64,000 nt of DNA, taken from Bacillus_BD sp050389805. Its GTDB lineage: Bacteria; Bacillota; Bacilli; Bacillales; Cytobacillaceae. Positions within the stretch are counted from its first letter, which is position 1. Each line of letters starts with the position of its first letter. The DNA lies in contig NZ_CP130945.1 in the NCBI RefSeq assembly GCF_050389805.1, positions 992,001 to 1,056,000 on the forward strand, given 5' to 3'. This document shows, in pieces, positions 17,613-25,975 of this stretch. Under the pieces are notes generated by a model. It was given only the letters and a program-made list of their open reading frames with translations. It was not told where the DNA came from and did no database searches. The position numbers and the translations under genes were made by a program.

Positions 17613-17647
17613 AAAGGCCATGGTTTTTCATAAAACCATGGCCTTTT
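17613..17647 (+). terminator. Terminator after metNPQ
   Basis: The perfect 15-bp arms AAAGGCCATGGTTTT and AAAACCATGGCCTTT with a 4-base loop are followed by a T-run. Confidence 0.88.
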
Positions 17648-17924
17648 TATCTAATGATTAATTTTTAAATATACAAATTTAACAGTTGAAGCATACTATA
17701 TTAGAAAAAAGTTTTTAAATTTTCACCATAAAACTTCATTAAAACCATTCTCAATAGCGGTCATGTAGACTTTCTAAACACTTTTGTTTTGAAAGCTTGT
17801 TATTACTGCATAACGGTTGCTAACATTTCAATTTTGGTATAAGATTGAATGAGAATTAAATGAGAATAGAAATGCCGGTTCATACCGACTGATACAATAT
17901 TATTTTTTTGGAGGTTTTTACATT
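17648..17924 (+). promoter_or_regulatory. suf operon upstream region with TGAGAAT repeats
   Basis: This gene-free 277 bp precedes sufC. TGAGAAT occurs twice, at 17850 and 17861 (11 bp apart, one helical turn), and once inverted at 17747-17753. A -10-like TACAAT lies at 17893-17898 but no good -35 accompanies it. The repeats may bind a regulator of Fe-S assembly; which one is unknown. Confidence 0.4.
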
Positions 17925-18710
17925 ATGTCAGGTTCTGTACTAACGATTAATGATCTACATGTTTCAATAGAAGAGAAGGAAATTCTTAAAGGTGTGAACC
18001 TAGAGATCAAGGGTGGAGAGATCCATGCGATCATGGGACCAAATGGAACCGGAAAATCAACTTTATCTTCAGCAATTATGGGGCATCCAAAATATGAAGT
18101 TACTCAAGGTAGTGTTACTTTAGATGGTAAAGATGTTCTTGAAATGGAAGTTGATGAGCGTGCACGTGAAGGTCTATTTCTTGCTATGCAATATCCAAGT
18201 GAAATTAGCGGTGTAACAAACGCAGACTTCCTTCGTTCTGCTATCAACAGTCGTCGCGGAGAAGGAAATGAAATTTCTTTAATGAAGTTTATTAAGGAAA
18301 TGGATAAGAAAATGGATTTCCTTGAAATGGATTCAAACATGGCTTCACGTTATTTAAACGAAGGGTTTTCAGGTGGAGAGAAGAAACGAAATGAAATCCT
18401 ACAATTAATGATGATCCAACCTAAATTTGCGATTTTAGATGAAATTGATTCTGGTCTTGATATTGACGCATTAAAGGTTGTATCTAAAGGGATTAACGAA
18501 ATGCGCGGTGAAAATTTCGGATGTCTGTTAATTACCCACTATCAACGTCTTTTAAATTATATTACTCCTGACTTTGTTCACGTCATGATGCAAGGTCGTA
18601 TTGTGAAGTCTGGTGGACCTGAACTTGCTCAAAGATTAGAAGCAGAGGGATATGATTGGATTAAACAAGAACTAGGAATTGAAGACGAAACAGTTGGGCA
18701 AGAAGCGTAA
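17925..18710 (+). CDS. sufC: Fe-S cluster assembly ATPase SufC
   Basis: The 261-residue ABC-type ATPase of the SufBC2D scaffold powers conformational change during cluster assembly; it is cytoplasmic and not a transporter. It has Walker A GPNGTGKST, signature GFSGGEKKRNEIL and Walker B FAILDEIDSGLDIDAL. The ATG follows TTGGAGG. It is first in sufCDSUB, with sufD 14 bp downstream. Confidence 0.97.
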   Translation: MSGSVLTINDLHVSIEEKEILKGVNLEIKGGEIHAIMGPNGTGKSTLSSAIMGHPKYEVTQGSVTLDGKDVLEMEVDERAREGLFLAMQYPSEISGVTNADFLRSAINSRRGEGNEISLMKFIKEMDKKMDFLEMDSNMASRYLNEGFSGGEKKRNEILQLMMIQPKFAILDEIDSGLDIDALKVVSKGINEMRGENFGCLLITHYQRLLNYITPDFVHVMMQGRIVKSGGPELAQRLEAEGYDWIKQELGIEDETVGQEA

Positions 18711-18724
18711 GTTAGGGGGATTTA

Positions 18725-20038
18725 ATGATGACAACAGAATTAGTAAATTCTTTTGGAAAAGAGTATATTAGCTCTTTTTCTAAAGAGATGGGTGAGCCCG
18801 GCTGGTTAACTGAATTACGTATTCATGCCTTTGAACTTGCACAGGACACTCCATTACCATATATTGACAAAACAAATATTGAAAAATGGAATTTCTCACA
18901 ATTTGAAAAGCACATTGTAAAAAGTGAAGACTTCTCAAGTTTTGATGAACTTCCAGAAGAAGTGAAATCATTAATCAATGTTGACGAAAGCAATCAATCT
19001 TTATATATCCAAAGAAATAACCGTCCAACACTTCTGTCTGTATCGAAGGAGTTACAAGAAAAGGGAGTTATTTTTACGGATATCTTTACGGCAGCAAGAG
19101 AGCATGGAGATTTATTGCAAAAGTACTTGATGAAAGATTGTGTAAAGGTTGACGAGAATAAATTAACAGCCTTACATGCAGCTTTTGTCAATGGCGGTGT
19201 ATTTATTTATGTACCGAAGAATGTTGAATTAACGGATCCAATTCAAGCCGTTTTCTTACATGACGACGTAGAAGCTAATTTATTTAATCACGTATTGATT
19301 GTTGCTGATGATAATAGCTCTGTAACTTATGTTGAAAATTATATTTCTACTGTAAAGAGTACAGGTAATGTATTCAACCTTGTAACAGAAGTAATTGCTA
19401 ATGGGAATGCAAGAGTACAATATGGTGCAGTTGATAGCTTAGCTGAAGGAGTTACGACCTACGTAAACCGTCGCGGTACTGCACATAGAGATGCAAAAAT
19501 TGGCTGGTCGTTAGGATTAATGAACGATGGAAATACAATTTCAGATAATACAACAACACTACTTGGTGACGGTGCTAATGGTGATTCAAAAGCAGTTGTC
19601 GTTGGGACGGGTGAGCAAATCCAAAACTTCACAACAAGAATTACCCATTTTGGTAAAAATACAGCGGCCAATATTTTAAAACGCGGTGTCCTTAAAGAAA
19701 GTTCAACAGCGATCTTTAATGGGATTGGTAAAATTGAACATGGTGCTTCTAAATCAGATGCTCAGCAAGAATCTCGTCTGTTAATGCTAAGCGAAAAAGC
19801 ACGCGGAGATGCAAATCCAATTTTATTAATCGATGAAGATGATGTAACCGCTGGACATGCCGCATCTGTTGGTCGTGTCGATGAAAGTCAGTTGTATTAT
19901 TTAATGAGTCGAGGAATTTCAAAGAAAGAAGCAGAGCGTCTAGTTATTCACGGTTTCCTAGCACCAGTTGTAAATGAACTTCCAATTGAAGGAGTTAAAA
20001 AGCAGCTAGTTGAAGTGATCGAAAGGAAAGTAAAATAA
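18725..20038 (+). CDS. sufD: Fe-S cluster assembly scaffold SufD
   Basis: This 437-residue SufD-type beta-helix protein pairs with SufB and SufC. Typical SufB/D C-terminal features are present: NFTTRITHFGKNTAANILKR, then GHAASVGRVDESQLYYLMSR and the final helix GISKKEAERLVIHGFLAPVV. The start is ATG ATG after GGGGGATTTA; either Met is possible. It overlaps sufS by one base. Confidence 0.96.
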   Translation: MMTTELVNSFGKEYISSFSKEMGEPGWLTELRIHAFELAQDTPLPYIDKTNIEKWNFSQFEKHIVKSEDFSSFDELPEEVKSLINVDESNQSLYIQRNNRPTLLSVSKELQEKGVIFTDIFTAAREHGDLLQKYLMKDCVKVDENKLTALHAAFVNGGVFIYVPKNVELTDPIQAVFLHDDVEANLFNHVLIVADDNSSVTYVENYISTVKSTGNVFNLVTEVIANGNARVQYGAVDSLAEGVTTYVNRRGTAHRDAKIGWSLGLMNDGNTISDNTTTLLGDGANGDSKAVVVGTGEQIQNFTTRITHFGKNTAANILKRGVLKESSTAIFNGIGKIEHGASKSDAQQESRLLMLSEKARGDANPILLIDEDDVTAGHAASVGRVDESQLYYLMSRGISKKEAERLVIHGFLAPVVNELPIEGVKKQLVEVIERKVK

Positions 20039-21267
20039 TGGATATCAATGCGATTCGACAACAATTCCCGATTTTACATCAAGAAGTAAACGAACATCCA
20101 CTCGTTTATCTTGATAGTGCGGCAACTTCTCAAAAGCCCATACAGGTGATTGAAGCTGTATCTAATTACTATCGTCAGGATAATTCGAATGTCCATAGAG
20201 GTGTCCATACCCTTGGAACGAGAGCAACGGATGCTTATGAAGGTGCTCGTGAAAAGATTCGTAAATTTATCAATGCTAAGTCGATTCAAGAGATCATTTA
20301 TACAAGAGGAACTACAACTGCTTTAAATTTAGTCGCTTCAAGTTATGGGAGAGCAAACTTGAGTGACGGCGATGAAATCATTATTACCTATATGGAACAT
20401 CATAGTAACTTGATTCCATGGCAGCAAGTGGCTAAACAAACAGGTGCGACTTTGAAATATTTTCCACTGCAAGAGGATGGAACGTTATCATTAGATGACG
20501 TCCGAGCAACCATTACATCTAATACAAAAATTGTCGCCCTAACCATGGTATCGAATGTACTTGGTACAATGAACCCGATAAAGGAAATCGCAAAAATCGC
20601 TCATGAAAATGGAGCAGTCATCGTCGTAGATGGAGCTCAAGGAGCACCACATTTGAGTATAGATGTTCAGGACCTTGACATTGATTTCCTTGCCTTTTCA
20701 GGGCACAAAATGTGTGGACCGACTGGCATTGGTGTTTTATATGGTAAAAAGCAGTTGCTTGAAAATATGGAACCAATTGAATTTGGCGGTGAAATGATTG
20801 ATTTTGTAGGACTCTACGAATCTACATGGAAGGAATTGCCATGGAAGTTCGAAGGTGGAACCCCGATCATTGCAGGTGCAATTGGTCTAGGCGCAGCCAT
20901 CGACTTTTTACAGGAAATTGGTTTAGATAATATCTTGGAGCATGAGCATAAATTAGCTGCTTATGCATTGGAAAAGATGTCAACAATTGAAGGTTTAACG
21001 ATTTATGGCCCAGCTGAAGCTGAAAAGCGTGCGGGTGTTATCACATTTAATCTTTCCGACGTTCATCCACATGACGTTGCGACGGTTCTAGACGCAGAAG
21101 GAATAGCTGTAAGAGCTGGACACCACTGTGCACAGCCATTAATGAAATGGTTAGACGTTTCGGCTACAGCTAGAGCCAGCTTCTATCTGTACAATACGGA
21201 AGAGGATATCGATAGACTTGTGGAGGGACTTGTGAAAACAAAGGAGTATTTTAGCGATGTCTTCTAA
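20038..21267 (+). CDS. sufS: Cysteine desulfurase SufS
   Basis: The 409-residue class II cysteine desulfurase removes sulfur from cysteine for cluster assembly. The PLP lysine is in FSGHKMCGPTGIGVLYG and the persulfide cysteine in VRAGHHCAQPLM (about residue 363). The stop of sufD overlaps the start (TAATG) and the end overlaps sufU by 11 bp. Compare the island paralogue at 25976-27220, which has a Cys-rich insert where SufS has GGEMIDFVGLYEST. Confidence 0.97.
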   Translation: MDINAIRQQFPILHQEVNEHPLVYLDSAATSQKPIQVIEAVSNYYRQDNSNVHRGVHTLGTRATDAYEGAREKIRKFINAKSIQEIIYTRGTTTALNLVASSYGRANLSDGDEIIITYMEHHSNLIPWQQVAKQTGATLKYFPLQEDGTLSLDDVRATITSNTKIVALTMVSNVLGTMNPIKEIAKIAHENGAVIVVDGAQGAPHLSIDVQDLDIDFLAFSGHKMCGPTGIGVLYGKKQLLENMEPIEFGGEMIDFVGLYESTWKELPWKFEGGTPIIAGAIGLGAAIDFLQEIGLDNILEHEHKLAAYALEKMSTIEGLTIYGPAEAEKRAGVITFNLSDVHPHDVATVLDAEGIAVRAGHHCAQPLMKWLDVSATARASFYLYNTEEDIDRLVEGLVKTKEYFSDVF

Positions 21268-21706
21268 TTTAGATGCCCTTTACCGTCAAGTAATTATGGA
21301 TCATTATAAAAATCCACGAAATAAAGGTGTTATTGAAGATGATAGCCTTACGATCAATATGAATAATCCTACTTGTGGTGATCGTATTCAATTAACACTT
21401 AAAGTAGAAAATGACAAGGTAGTGGATGCTAAGTTCACAGGAGAAGGTTGTTCGATCTCCATGTCTTCAGCTTCGATGATGACAGATGCAATTAAAGGTA
21501 GACCTGTTGAGGAAGCCCTAAAGCTGGCACATACTTTTTCTGATATGGTCCAAGGAAAAGATCCTCATGCTGATCATGAAGATGATGATCTGGATCTTGG
21601 GGATATTGAAGCTCTTTCAGGCGTTTGTAAGTTTCCAGCTCGAATCAAATGTGCTACTCTAGCTTGGAAGGCTATGGAGAAGGCCCTTAACGAGGAAGAA
21701 AAGTAA
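21257..21706 (+). CDS. sufU: SufU sulfurtransferase
   Basis: This 149-residue SufU accepts persulfide sulfur from SufS by zinc-ligand exchange. Its three conserved cysteines lie in NNPTCGDRIQL, GEGCSISMSSASMM and SGVCKFPARIKCATLAW, with the Gram-positive insertion (about residues 80-115, rich in Asp/His) that separates SufU from IscU. It overlaps the end of sufS. The 74-bp gap to sufB contains a small hairpin, CGGTGTTTTGACACCG. Confidence 0.96.
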   Translation: MSSNLDALYRQVIMDHYKNPRNKGVIEDDSLTINMNNPTCGDRIQLTLKVENDKVVDAKFTGEGCSISMSSASMMTDAIKGRPVEEALKLAHTFSDMVQGKDPHADHEDDDLDLGDIEALSGVCKFPARIKCATLAWKAMEKALNEEEK

Positions 21707-21780
21707 AGAAAGTTTCGGTGTTTTGACACCGGATAACATTAGCGAATGATTACTTCGCTTATTAAAGGAGGAAAACGACG

Positions 21781-23178
21781 ATGGCAAAAAAAGCGCCAGA
21801 AATCGGTGATTATAAATATGGTTTTCACGATAAAGACGTCTCCATTTTCCGGTCAAAACGCGGCTTAACAAAGGAAATCGTGGAAGAAATCTCAAGAATG
21901 AAAGAAGAACCACAATGGATGCTTGATTTTCGTTTAAAATCTTTGGACATTTTTTATAGTAAACCAATGCCACAATGGGGCGGAGATTTATCTTCATTAG
22001 ATTTTGATGAAATCACTTACTATGTAAAACCATCTGAGCAAACTGAAAGATCTTGGGATGAAGTACCAGAAGAGATTAAGCAAACGTTCGATAAGCTTGG
22101 AATTCCTGAAGCAGAGCAAAAATATTTAGCAGGAGTTTCGGCTCAATATGAATCAGAAGTTGTTTATCATAATATGAAAGAAGACTTAGAGGAACAAGGA
22201 ATTGTGTTTAAAGATACAGATTCCGCTTTAAAGGAAAATGAAGATATTTTCCGTGAGCACTGGGCAAAAGTAATTCCGCCAACTGATAATAAATTTGCTG
22301 CTTTAAACTCAGCTGTTTGGTCTGGTGGATCATTCATCTACGTACCAAAAGGTGTGAAAGTAGATACGCCATTACAAGCGTATTTCCGTATAAACTCTGA
22401 AAACATGGGTCAATTCGAACGTACATTGATCATTGTTGATGAAGGTGCTTCTGTACACTACGTTGAAGGCTGTACAGCTCCTGTTTATACAACAAATTCA
22501 CTTCATAGTGCTGTTGTTGAAATCATTATTAAAAAAGATGCATACTGCCGTTATACAACGATTCAAAACTGGGCGAACAACGTGTTCAACCTTGTTACAA
22601 AGCGTGCAGTTTGTGAAGCAAATGCAACAATGGAATGGATCGATGGAAATATCGGATCTAAATTAACGATGAAATATCCAGCTGTTATTTTAAAAGGAGA
22701 AGGTGCTCGTGGTTTAACCCTTTCAATCGCGATTGCGGGTAAAGGTCAAAACCAAGATGCTGGTGCGAAAATGATTCACTTAGCACCAAATACTTCTTCT
22801 ACGATTGTATCGAAATCCATTTCTAAGCATGGCGGTAATGTTACTTACCGTGGTCAAGTGAAATTTGGTAGAAATGCTGCCGGTTCACGTTCTAACATTG
22901 AATGTGACACTTTAATTATGGATAACCAATCAACTTCAGATACGATCCCTTATAATGAGGTATTGAATGATAATATTTCTTTAGAACATGAAGCGAAAGT
23001 ATCGAAAGTATCTGAAGAACAATTATTCTATCTAATGAGCCGTGGTATTTCAGAGCAAGAAGCAACTGAAATGATTGTCATGGGCTTCATTGAACCATTT
23101 ACAAAAGAACTTCCAATGGAATATGCTGTTGAGATGAACAGATTAATCAAGTTCGAAATGGAAGGTTCTATCGGTTAA
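21781..23178 (+). CDS. sufB: Fe-S cluster assembly scaffold SufB
   Basis: The 465-residue SufB is the scaffold subunit on which the nascent cluster forms. Landmarks are YVEGCTAPVYTTNSLHSAVV, SRSNIECDTLIMDNQS, which holds an invariant Cys, and the end region LFYLMSRGISEQEATEMIVM. The coding sequence is full length. Its last 30 bp are duplicated at 34259-34288, so the gene kept its C-terminus when a mobile island integrated there. Its natural terminator is now 11 kb away at 34293. Confidence 0.97.
   Translation: MAKKAPEIGDYKYGFHDKDVSIFRSKRGLTKEIVEEISRMKEEPQWMLDFRLKSLDIFYSKPMPQWGGDLSSLDFDEITYYVKPSEQTERSWDEVPEEIKQTFDKLGIPEAEQKYLAGVSAQYESEVVYHNMKEDLEEQGIVFKDTDSALKENEDIFREHWAKVIPPTDNKFAALNSAVWSGGSFIYVPKGVKVDTPLQAYFRINSENMGQFERTLIIVDEGASVHYVEGCTAPVYTTNSLHSAVVEIIIKKDAYCRYTTIQNWANNVFNLVTKRAVCEANATMEWIDGNIGSKLTMKYPAVILKGEGARGLTLSIAIAGKGQNQDAGAKMIHLAPNTSSTIVSKSISKHGGNVTYRGQVKFGRNAAGSRSNIECDTLIMDNQSTSDTIPYNEVLNDNISLEHEAKVSKVSEEQLFYLMSRGISEQEATEMIVMGFIEPFTKELPMEYAVEMNRLIKFEMEGSIG
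23149..23178 (+). repeat. Left attachment site (attL) in the sufB 3' end
   Basis: These 30 bases, from AAGTTCGAAATGG to the sufB stop codon, are identical to 34259-34288. Upstream similarity extends seven more bases with one mismatch. Similarity stops immediately after TAA. Confidence 0.88.
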
Positions 23179-23223
23179 TATATAAAAAACCTTTATATAT
23201 CAAGGGTTTGGGAGGATTTCATA

Positions 23224-23260
23224 TCGTGCCAAATTGGTGTCGTGCCAAATTTGTGCCAAG
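23224..23260 (+). repeat. GTGCCAA direct repeats beside attL
   Basis: TCGTGCCAAATT occurs at 23224 and 23240, with a third partial copy GTGCCAAG at 23253. A related TCGTGCCGAAAT lies near the right end at 34145. Direct repeats flanking the core are typical of integrase arm-type sites; this role is inferred. Confidence 0.4.
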
Positions 23261-23266
23261 TTGAAA

Positions 23267-24092
23267 TTATCTTTTAGTGTAGGAGGCGAACTTTTTAAGT
23301 TCGTCTTCTTCTATTTTTTCGGTAATATCAAGATAAGTATCCGCTGTTGTTTTGATGGTTTTATGTCCCAAGCGATTTGATACATATTTTAGGCTAGCAC
23401 CTGATTCAAGCAGTAGAACCGCATGTGTGTGGTCTGAAGCCGCGGGTCCCTTTATATTCAACACCAGCTTTTTTGCAATATCCTCGGATTGTTTCACGAA
23501 TAATAGAAGGTGTTAGATAATGACCATTAAAATTTTGGAAGATAATACCATCTTCATTTTTTTGAATCTTGGATTCCCTAAAATTAATTCATAGTGCTTC
23601 ATTAAAAATTTTTTTCAAATTCACGTAATAAATCGTTATCAATCTTGATTGTTCGGTAGGATGAAGAATTTTTTAGTGTTGTCAATTTTACCTTGTTATT
23701 ATCATCATGACTTTTTTGTTTGTCGATGGTTATCTTTTCTCCATTAATATCTGACCATCTTAATGCTAATGCTTGATTTCACTTTTTCTTTCTTTAAAGC
23801 AACAGCATCTTGAACAGGAACCTTTAATTTATCAGCGGGATTTTTCAAGCACTTCAAGTTCATGAACAGCATGATGCAAAATACTTTTGATAACTGAAAG
23901 ATATTTCAATCTTGAACCAAACGAATATTTTTCTTTTCCATTGTCATCTAGTTCACCAAATGATGAAATCCATCTTTTTATTGCCACTCTTTTTATAGTT
24001 ATGATTTTTTTCTTTTCAGGATTTACTGGATGGTTCTGTAGTAATAAATCTTCCGGCAATAGATGAATTGAACAGAAAAGATGAGAAAACAT
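23267..24092 (-). pseudogene. Decayed phage-type tyrosine recombinase (integrase)
   Basis: Read on the minus strand, pieces in different frames line up as one integrase. A core-binding region comes first (SRLKYLSVIKSILHHAVHEL, near 23870-23930), then fragments such as ALRWSDINGEKITIDKQKSH and NSSSYRTIKIDNDLL. The C-terminal catalytic part is last: LESGASLKYVSNRLGHKTIK followed by TTADTYLDI with the nucleophile Tyr. The HxxR box is split by a frameshift: RGFR in one frame and then HTHAVLLLES in the next. Other frameshifts and stops occur. It points toward attL, as expected for an island integrase, and must be inactive. Confidence 0.8.
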
Positions 24093-24342
24093 TTTAGAAA
24101 CAATTCAACGAATCAAAAGCAAGGATATTAGGTGGACTATGTGCAGTTGTTAGTAAAGCTCTTGTAGAGCTTCCACATACCAAAATAAATAATAAGCCAA
24201 GAATGTTTGATTTTTCCTTGAATTTAAAAATGCAGTTATTTTAGAACAGTTTCTAGATTATGCTACAGCTTTTTATATTGAGGTTAAAAAGTATAGCTTG
24301 GAAATGAATACGATTTTAAAAGAAGGTTTTTATAAATTTTAA
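24090..24342 (+). pseudogene. Frameshifted remnant, possible phage/plasmid replication protein
   Basis: The plus strand encodes ARILGGLCAVVSKALVELPH followed by TKINNKPRMFDFS. A frame change then leads into EFKNAVILEQFLDYATAFYI and a stop at 24342. The order (R-x-LGGL..., then LP...K...PRM-DF) resembles the end of ATP-binding replication proteins of phages and plasmids, but I hold this weakly. It is broken and lacks its N-terminus. Confidence 0.4.
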
Positions 24343-24382
24343 TTAAGAAGTGCCTATAGCTAAAAATGAATCAAATAAATAA

Positions 24383-24410
24383 GACCGGTAGGAGATTTCC
24401 CTACCGGGTC
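24383..24410. terminator. Bidirectional hairpin at end of the minus-strand cargo operon
   Basis: The stem GACCGGTAGG/CCTACCGGGTC lies just beyond the stop of the methyltransferase gene. It is placed to end transcription of the leftward operon. Confidence 0.55.
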
Positions 24411-24423
24411 AAATATTAACTAA

Positions 24424-25128
24424 TCAAGCTTTTCTCTTTGTGTACCAACCACCAAAATTGAAGGAAGTGAAAAATTGTGTGACCATTTCAAATCCGGCTT
24501 GTTCCAGCAATCTTTTAATTTTTTCTTCCGATAGAATTGAAACATCATTTTGTATTCGGTCAAAATGTTCCTGTATCATATCCTTACTAACACCCTTAGA
24601 GCGATAAAATTGTTCTGATGCTTCCATTATTTTTTTATATTCCGGTGATTCTTTATCTCCGTAAGGGACTGACAACAACAGGGGAGCACCTGGTTTTAAC
24701 CGATTTTTAATATTCTCAAGAAGGGCTAATTTGCTCTGGTCATCAGGTAGAAAATGCAGAACCAACATACATGTAGCAGCGTCAAAGTTTACTTCCTGTG
24801 GAATCTCTTCCACAAACCCCTTAACTAGTTGGACTCTTTCGTTCATACCTAGGTGTTCTACTTTTTCCAAAGCGAATTCTAACATCGGCTGGGAAGGATC
24901 AACTCCAGTAAATATCCAATTAGGATGAGAAGATCCAAATAAAGAGAGTTCTTTTCCGCCCCCGGCACCTACGATTAATAAATGAGCTTCTTCATGAACA
25001 TTACTTAAAAAGGTCCCTGCTGCTTCGAACATTAGATTATAGCCCGGAATAATGGCTGCAATCATTTTTTCATACTCATTCGTAAATTCTTGGTCTTCAA
25101 ATAAGGCATTCTGACTTTCAACAGTCAT
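24424..25128 (-). CDS. Class I SAM-dependent methyltransferase
   Basis: The 234-residue Rossmann-fold methyltransferase has motif I HLLIVGAGGGKELSLFG (about residues 49-65), acidic motif II FTGVDPSQPML and a later FDAATCMLVLHFLPDD segment. The overall shape is like CmoA-type or small-molecule methyltransferases; it lacks the ArsM cysteine pattern. It is the last gene of the leftward operon arsD-like, desulfurase-like, arsI-like, methyltransferase, 85 bp after arsI. Its place in an ArsR-controlled operon suggests an organic arsenical or thiol substrate, but this is inference. Confidence 0.8.
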   Translation of the reverse strand: MTVESQNALFEDQEFTNEYEKMIAAIIPGYNLMFEAAGTFLSNVHEEAHLLIVGAGGGKELSLFGSSHPNWIFTGVDPSQPMLEFALEKVEHLGMNERVQLVKGFVEEIPQEVNFDAATCMLVLHFLPDDQSKLALLENIKNRLKPGAPLLLSVPYGDKESPEYKKIMEASEQFYRSKGVSKDMIQEHFDRIQNDVSILSEEKIKRLLEQAGFEMVTQFFTSFNFGGWYTKRKA

Positions 25129-25212
25129 TTCTTCCCCTCCTTGAATGATTTAATTAACGATGAAAAAATAAGTGATAAATGATAGACATGTTCATTACAA
25201 CACTTTCTCATG

Positions 25213-25971
25213 TTATACAGTCAAGCTTGGTTGTAACTCTACCCAGCAGATGCAATCAGGTCCACAACCAGCATCTACATCTGCCTCAGTTACGACATAA
25301 ACTTCCCACTTTGTGCCGTCGGGATCTACTGCCCAAATTTTGGTTTGTACTGCATAACAGCAAGCTGTGGCAACTTCTTCTTCTAATGTGAATCCTGCCT
25401 CTAAACATCTTTGCTTAGCCATGAGTACATCGTCGCTGCTTTTAACTTGAATACCAAAATGATTAACAGGTCCATCCTTGCCTGGCTTTCGGCCAAATTC
25501 GTTTAGTGTAATGACCAAAGGGGTATCCTCTAATTCAAATTTCGCATAATCGGAACGTAATTTAATAGGTTCCTGATTGAACAAAACACGATAGAAACGC
25601 AGGCTTTCGGACAAATTACTAACATCTAAACTGATATGTAATCTGCTTTTTGTAGGGAAATCAACTGCGCTGTCTGCTCTATTCACCAGAATCATCGGTT
25701 CTTTAACACCGTTTATAAAGAAATCCTCCAGCTCCTCTTTTGTTGGGAAACGTCCACTAATGACAGGATTACCGTCAATCACTGTTAGCGGAAATGTGTC
25801 AACTTTTTTCAACATCATGACTTCAATAACCACAGACGGGATCCCATCCTCCTGTGCTCCGCTCACGTTGACTATTTTCAGAAGATGTTCTGGACCAGCG
25901 GAAATTGACTGTAGCAAACTCTCTAGATATGACTGATCTTCTTGGTTAGCAGTATAGATGATTAGCTCCAT
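25213..25971 (-). CDS. arsI: ArsI-type C-As lyase fused to an ArsD-like domain
   Basis: The 252-residue protein has an N-terminal domain (1-100) resembling the ArsD thioredoxin fold (TFPLTVIDGNPVISGRFPTK) but without cysteines. A vicinal-oxygen-chelate domain follows (about 108-228). Probable Fe ligands His112 (LHISLDVS), His171 (NHFGIQV) and Glu223 (KWEVYVV) and the vicinal pair Cys204-Cys205 (ATACCYAVQTKIWAVDPDGT) match ArsI, including the 18-residue Cys-to-Glu spacing I recall for the characterised enzyme. ArsI cleaves the C-As bond of trivalent organoarsenicals using O2. The tail adds CGPDCIC (236, 240, 242). The ATG at 25971 is four bases after the preceding stop, showing coupling. Confidence 0.85.
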   Translation of the reverse strand: MELIIYTANQEDQSYLESLLQSISAGPEHLLKIVNVSGAQEDGIPSVVIEVMMLKKVDTFPLTVIDGNPVISGRFPTKEELEDFFINGVKEPMILVNRADSAVDFPTKSRLHISLDVSNLSESLRFYRVLFNQEPIKLRSDYAKFELEDTPLVITLNEFGRKPGKDGPVNHFGIQVKSSDDVLMAKQRCLEAGFTLEEEVATACCYAVQTKIWAVDPDGTKWEVYVVTEADVDAGCGPDCICWVELQPSLTV

Positions 25972-25975
25972 AAGT

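Noticed and set aside
17850..17867. Fur box before sufC
   Set aside because: The TGAGAAT copies are direct, not inverted, and match the Fur consensus poorly.
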